The notes below the pieces were generated by a model. The model ran no database searches and was not told where the DNA came from. It was given only the letters and a program-made list of their open reading frames with translations. This document shows positions 7,053 through 8,461 of a stretch of DNA of 8,461 nucleotides, piece by piece. The number at the start of each line of letters is the position of its first letter. The stretch's first letter is position 1. Origin of the DNA: CAYWHE01 sp964458125 (GTDB taxonomy: Bacteria; Bacteroidota; Bacteroidia; AKYH767-A; OLB10); the NCBI GenBank assembly GCA_964458125.1, contig CAYWHE010000185.1, positions 1 through 8,461 on the forward strand. Reading direction: 5' to 3'. Made by a program: the position numbers and the translations under genes.

Positions 7053-7066
7053 AACAGGCCGCGGTT
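7003..7066. terminator. Shared hairpin terminator at the nadB / bacilliredoxin convergence
   Basis: A perfect 12-bp stem joins AACCGCGGCCTG (7020-7031) to CAGGCCGCGGTT (7055-7066). Inside it is a second perfect 7-bp stem, TTCAATT (7035-7041) with AATTGAA (7047-7053), around a 5-nt loop. On the minus strand the hairpin is followed by a U-rich tract (complement of 7003-7019, ending in T6), a good intrinsic terminator for the bacilliredoxin gene. On the plus strand the downstream sequence is less U-rich (TTTTAATTT at 7079-7087), so termination of nadB there is plausible but weaker. The structure includes the last ten nadB codons and its TGA stop at 7050-7052. Confidence 0.75.
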
Positions 7067-7105
7067 CTTGCGTATCAGTTTTAATTTAATACGTGTAACC
7101 GGTAA

Positions 7106-7522
7106 TCAACAGAAATCCTCGAAGGCCATTTTCAGGTTTTCGGCAATCATTTCCGCAGACCGTCCTTCTATGTGATGCCGCTCAACAAAATGAACGAGTT
7201 TCCCATCCTTAAATAATGCTATACTGGGGGATGAAGGCGGGTAGGGCATGGTATATTTCCTGGCCTGTGCCGTGGCCTCCAGGTCCTGGCCGGCAAAAAC
7301 CGTAACGAGTTTATCAGGCTTTTTGGATCCGGTGAGCGAAAGTTTGACACCCGGCCGGGCTGTTCCGGCTGCGCAACCGCAAACGGAATTCAGCACCAGC
7401 AGTATAGTTCCTTTGCTGTTGGGTATGATGGTGTCCACTTGTTGGGGTGTTTTCAGTTCTTCAAAACCAACCGAAACGAGATCGTTTCGCATGGGGGTAC
7501 AGAGTTCTTCAGGATATGGCAT
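7106..7522 (-). CDS. BrxA/BrxB-family bacilliredoxin
   Basis: A 138-residue protein of the YphP/YqiW family (PF06491), thioredoxin-fold proteins with a CGC active site. Here VLNSVCGCAAGTARPG (43-58) contains the Cys48-Gly49-Cys50 motif, and YPPSSPSIALFKDG (94-107) carries a conserved cis-Pro-type loop. The start MPYPEELCTPMRNDL matches the usual N-terminus and the length is normal. In Firmicutes BrxA and BrxB remove bacillithiol from S-bacillithiolated proteins after oxidative stress. Members are common in Bacteroidota, some of which carry bacillithiol synthesis genes; whether this organism makes bacillithiol cannot be told here. Two extra cysteines (8 and the C-terminal 138) are outside the motif. 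It has its own promoter immediately upstream and converges on nadB across a 53-nt gap that contains part of a strong hairpin. Cytoplasmic, with no signal peptide. Confidence 0.92.
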   Translation of the reverse strand: MPYPEELCTPMRNDLVSVGFEELKTPQQVDTIIPNSKGTILLVLNSVCGCAAGTARPGVKLSLTGSKKPDKLVTVFAGQDLEATAQARKYTMPYPPSSPSIALFKDGKLVHFVERHHIEGRSAEMIAENLKMAFEDFC

Positions 7523-7544
7523 TTTGATTTGTTTTTAAAGCGTA

Positions 7545-7575
7545 CAAAATTAGGCAAGATAATGATATGAATCAA
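7545..7575 (-). promoter_or_regulatory. Promoter of the bacilliredoxin gene
   Basis: On the minus strand TTG (complement of 7573-7575), a 20-bp spacer and a perfect TAATTTTG -7 box (complement of 7545-7552). The start would be near 7539, leaving a leader of about 17 nt. It sits directly after a minus-strand terminator (7581-7625), so the gene appears insulated from upstream transcription. Confidence 0.6.
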
Positions 7576-7580
7576 TGAAC

Positions 7581-7625
7581 AAAAAAACAGACCATTGGTT
7601 TTACTTCCCGGTCTGAAACCAATGG
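7581..7625 (-). terminator. Minus-strand intrinsic terminator with two alternative stems
   Basis: Read on the minus strand, a 10-bp perfect stem pairs CCATTGGTTT (complement of 7616-7625) with AAACCAATGG (complement of 7592-7601). An overlapping 6-bp stem pairs CAGACC (complement of 7610-7615) with GGTCTG (complement of 7588-7593), and the latter abuts a T7 run (7581-7587). Both stems need bases 7592-7593 and cannot form together. The 6-bp stem directly before the U-run is a classic terminator; the longer stem ends four bases before it. It would end transcripts arriving from about 8100 and lies just before the bacilliredoxin promoter. Confidence 0.65.
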
Positions 7626-7666
7626 ATGTAATTTCTTTAAACTGGATTAAATCTCTTGTTTGGGAT

Positions 7667-7715
7667 GGAAACATGTTCCGGGAACTCCCTTTTCATAACC
7701 GGTTATTCCAGCCGG
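7667..7715. repeat. Cluster of short palindromes
   Basis: In about 50 bp there are GGAA-ACATG-TTCC (7667-7679), GTTCCGGGAAC (7675-7685, perfect around one centre base), ATAACCGGTTAT (7695-7706, a perfect 12-mer) and GCCGGC (7710-7715). The first two overlap. No direct repeats or target-site duplication accompany them. They could be protein-binding sites or RNA structure in a minus-strand 3' region, or chance. Confidence 0.35.
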
Positions 7716-7754
7716 CATTTAAATCATTTGGAGAAAAGGTGTAATCAGTTTATT

Positions 7755-8057
7755 TCAATGTGTAAAGCCTTTGATATAAATGTACCGTTTTTCTTTAATA
7801 AAAAGTCGCGCCTCTCCGCAATTCGCTTTTGAAGTTGGTGCGGAAATGTCCGAAATATTAGTGAGCAGGCTGATAAAAGGAGAAGGTTCCGTCTGTGCGC
7901 TGGATGAAAAAGCCTTGAAAATCAATACGCCCAAGATCAAAATCCAAAAAATATTCCGTATGATATTATTGCTTCTCTTATGGATGGATTGCTCATACCG
8001 GATTAGTTTTAGATTTCTATACTGGTCCTGGGCAGATAACATTACTTCTTTTTTCAT
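7755..8057 (-). CDS. Hypothetical 100-aa protein with one hydrophobic segment
   Basis: No family was recognised. The ORF begins at ATG 8057 (the frame is open to a TTG at 8108) and encodes 100 residues. The N-terminal 34 are polar and basic (HKRSNNIIR at 26-34). Residues about 35-50 are a hydrophobic segment (NIFWILILGVLIFKAF). Then comes SSSAQTEPSP, which resembles the AQ-ending signal peptidase site common in Bacteroidota exports. The rest is 45 polar residues with one Cys (80). It could be a small membrane-anchored or exported protein, or the remnant of a longer secreted one. A promoter-like site about 50 bp upstream and a terminator 130 bp downstream on the same strand support a transcript. 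A competing plus-strand ORF (7780-8094) covers the same DNA, and base composition is poorer in G+C than the neighbours, so coding is uncertain. Confidence 0.3.
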   Translation of the reverse strand: MKKEVMLSAQDQYRNLKLIRYEQSIHKRSNNIIRNIFWILILGVLIFKAFSSSAQTEPSPFISLLTNISDISAPTSKANCGEARLFIKEKRYIYIKGFTH

Positions 8058-8105
8058 GTGGCGCAAAATTAGCAGAATAATGGGTGAATCTTGATAAGTA
8101 ACAAG

Positions 8106-8136
8106 CAAACATAATTAATTTATGGGTAAAATTAAA
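8106..8136 (-). promoter_or_regulatory. Possible promoter of an uncharacterised minus-strand transcript
   Basis: On the minus strand a perfect TATGTTTG -7 box (complement of 8106-8113) lies 19 bp from TTTA (complement of 8133-8136), a three-of-four match to the -33 box. Transcription would start near 8099 and run through the ORF at 7755-8057 to the terminator at 7581-7625, about 520 nt in all. The AT-rich setting raises the chance of a random match. Confidence 0.4.
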
Positions 8137-8300
8137 ATGTTCAATAAAAAAAGTTATGAACAGGTGAATTTATCGAAATTCAGGGTGAACATCTCAAAAT
8201 AATATGCCAATATATTAAATCATTTGGTAAACATAAAAAATCATTGCTTACCACCAACCTGGGCCGGTGTTCAGTTATTCCACAGGTTTTGGGAAAGATT

Positions 8301-8322
8301 AAAAAAAGAAACCCTTGAGGTT
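8301..8322 (-). terminator. Small intrinsic terminator after the right-edge gene
   Basis: On the minus strand AACCT-CAA-GGGTT (complement of 8310-8322) forms a 5-bp stem including one G-U pair with a 3-nt loop, followed by TC and a T7 run (complement of 8301-8309). It lies about 20 nt after the stop of the partial reading frame at 8342, the right place for that gene's terminator. The stem is short, so efficiency is uncertain. Confidence 0.45.
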
Positions 8323-8341
8323 AATTGATTCGGGTAATAAA

Positions 8342-8461
8342 TCAGGAAAAGGAGTTAATTAGTTCACCGGTGCTGGCATACCACACCATGCGCACATTAA
8401 ATTTATTCCCGGAGGAGTTCGTATCTAAGCTAATACCCGTAAATGGTATCAGATAAAAAAT
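8342..8461 (-). CDS. C-terminal end of an unidentified protein (starts beyond right edge)
   Basis: The minus-strand frame is open from the window edge to a TGA at 8342-8344, giving 39 codons. The residues look like a globular beta-rich C-terminus, with GNKFNVRMVWYASTGELINSFS as the last 22 in two runs (GNKFNVRMVW, then YASTGELINSFS). I do not recognise the family. Support comes from its protein-like composition and from a hairpin plus T7 run 20 nt after the stop. An open frame of this length can arise by chance, so the call is tentative. The gene would be oriented like the hypothetical ORF and the bacilliredoxin downstream, but a terminator separates them. Confidence 0.45.
   Translation of the reverse strand: MFYLIPFTGISLDTNSSGNKFNVRMVWYASTGELINSFS

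Larger units (their letters stand above)
7553..8341. other. AT-rich region without a confident gene
   Basis: About 790 bp, visibly richer in A and T than the rest of the window. It contains a minus-strand promoter-like site (8106-8136), a 100-codon minus ORF (7755-8057), a strong minus-strand terminator (7581-7625), a cluster of short palindromes (7667-7715) and a second terminator (8301-8322). No tRNA, known regulatory RNA, transposase or repeat array was recognised. The stretch 8140-8300 shows only small inverted repeats, such as TGGTAA 8225-8230 / TTACCA 8248-8253 and AACCTG 8256-8261 / CAGGTT 8283-8288. Confidence 0.5.

Noticed and set aside
7780..8094. 104-codon plus-strand frame in the AT-rich region
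   Set aside because: No promoter boxes precede it, the composition is not protein-like, and the strand with promoter and terminator signals is the opposite one. It cannot be excluded entirely.
8122..8202. 26-codon plus-strand ORF beginning at ATG 8122
   Set aside because: Too short and lysine/asparagine-rich, as expected by chance in AT-rich DNA; no recognisable product or supporting signal.

Overview
The window reads as chromosomal DNA of a Bacteroidota (Bacteroidetes) member. Three things support this. The protein families and their sequence flavour fit the phylum: a secreted GH2 beta-mannosidase, CutC, a two-domain Nfu protein and a BrxA/BrxB-type bacilliredoxin. Genes lack Shine-Dalgarno sequences. 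Several gene starts are preceded by the Bacteroidetes promoter pattern TTTG-N(18-20)-TAnnTTTG. No lower-rank assignment is attempted. I see no rRNA, tRNA, CRISPR array, insertion sequence or phage gene.

Layout. (1) Positions 1-2807, minus strand: a tight three-gene operon, cutC > aldose-1-epimerase-like gene > beta-mannosidase, the last running off the left edge. Its promoter is visible just upstream of cutC. The content points to catabolism of mannose-containing glycans. (2) 2990-4264, plus: rarA (mgsA), an AAA+ replication/repair ATPase with an apparent TTG start. (3) 4265-4537: a convergent gap without a convincing gene. (4) 4538-5419, minus: a two-gene operon, a small LapA-domain membrane protein followed by an Nfu-type Fe-S carrier. 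(5) 5499-7052, plus: nadB, L-aspartate oxidase of de novo NAD synthesis, divergent from lapA-nfu with overlapping promoter elements. (6) 7106-7522, minus: a bacilliredoxin-family thiol-redox protein, convergent with nadB. The two share a large hairpin that begins inside the nadB coding end. (7) 7553-8341: an AT-rich stretch with no confident gene. It has a plausible minus-strand promoter, a 100-codon ORF with one hydrophobic segment, and a strong minus-strand terminator with two mutually exclusive stems. (8) 8342-8461, minus: the probable 3' end of a gene entering from the right, followed by a small terminator.

Most of the window is ordinary housekeeping and catabolic content. The best candidates for a second look are the uncharacterised transcription unit at about 7581-8136, the alternative hairpins at 7588-7625, the terminator overlapping the end of nadB, the overlapping lapA/nadB promoters, and the placement of CutC in a glycan-degradation operon. 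I found no clear new multi-gene system.
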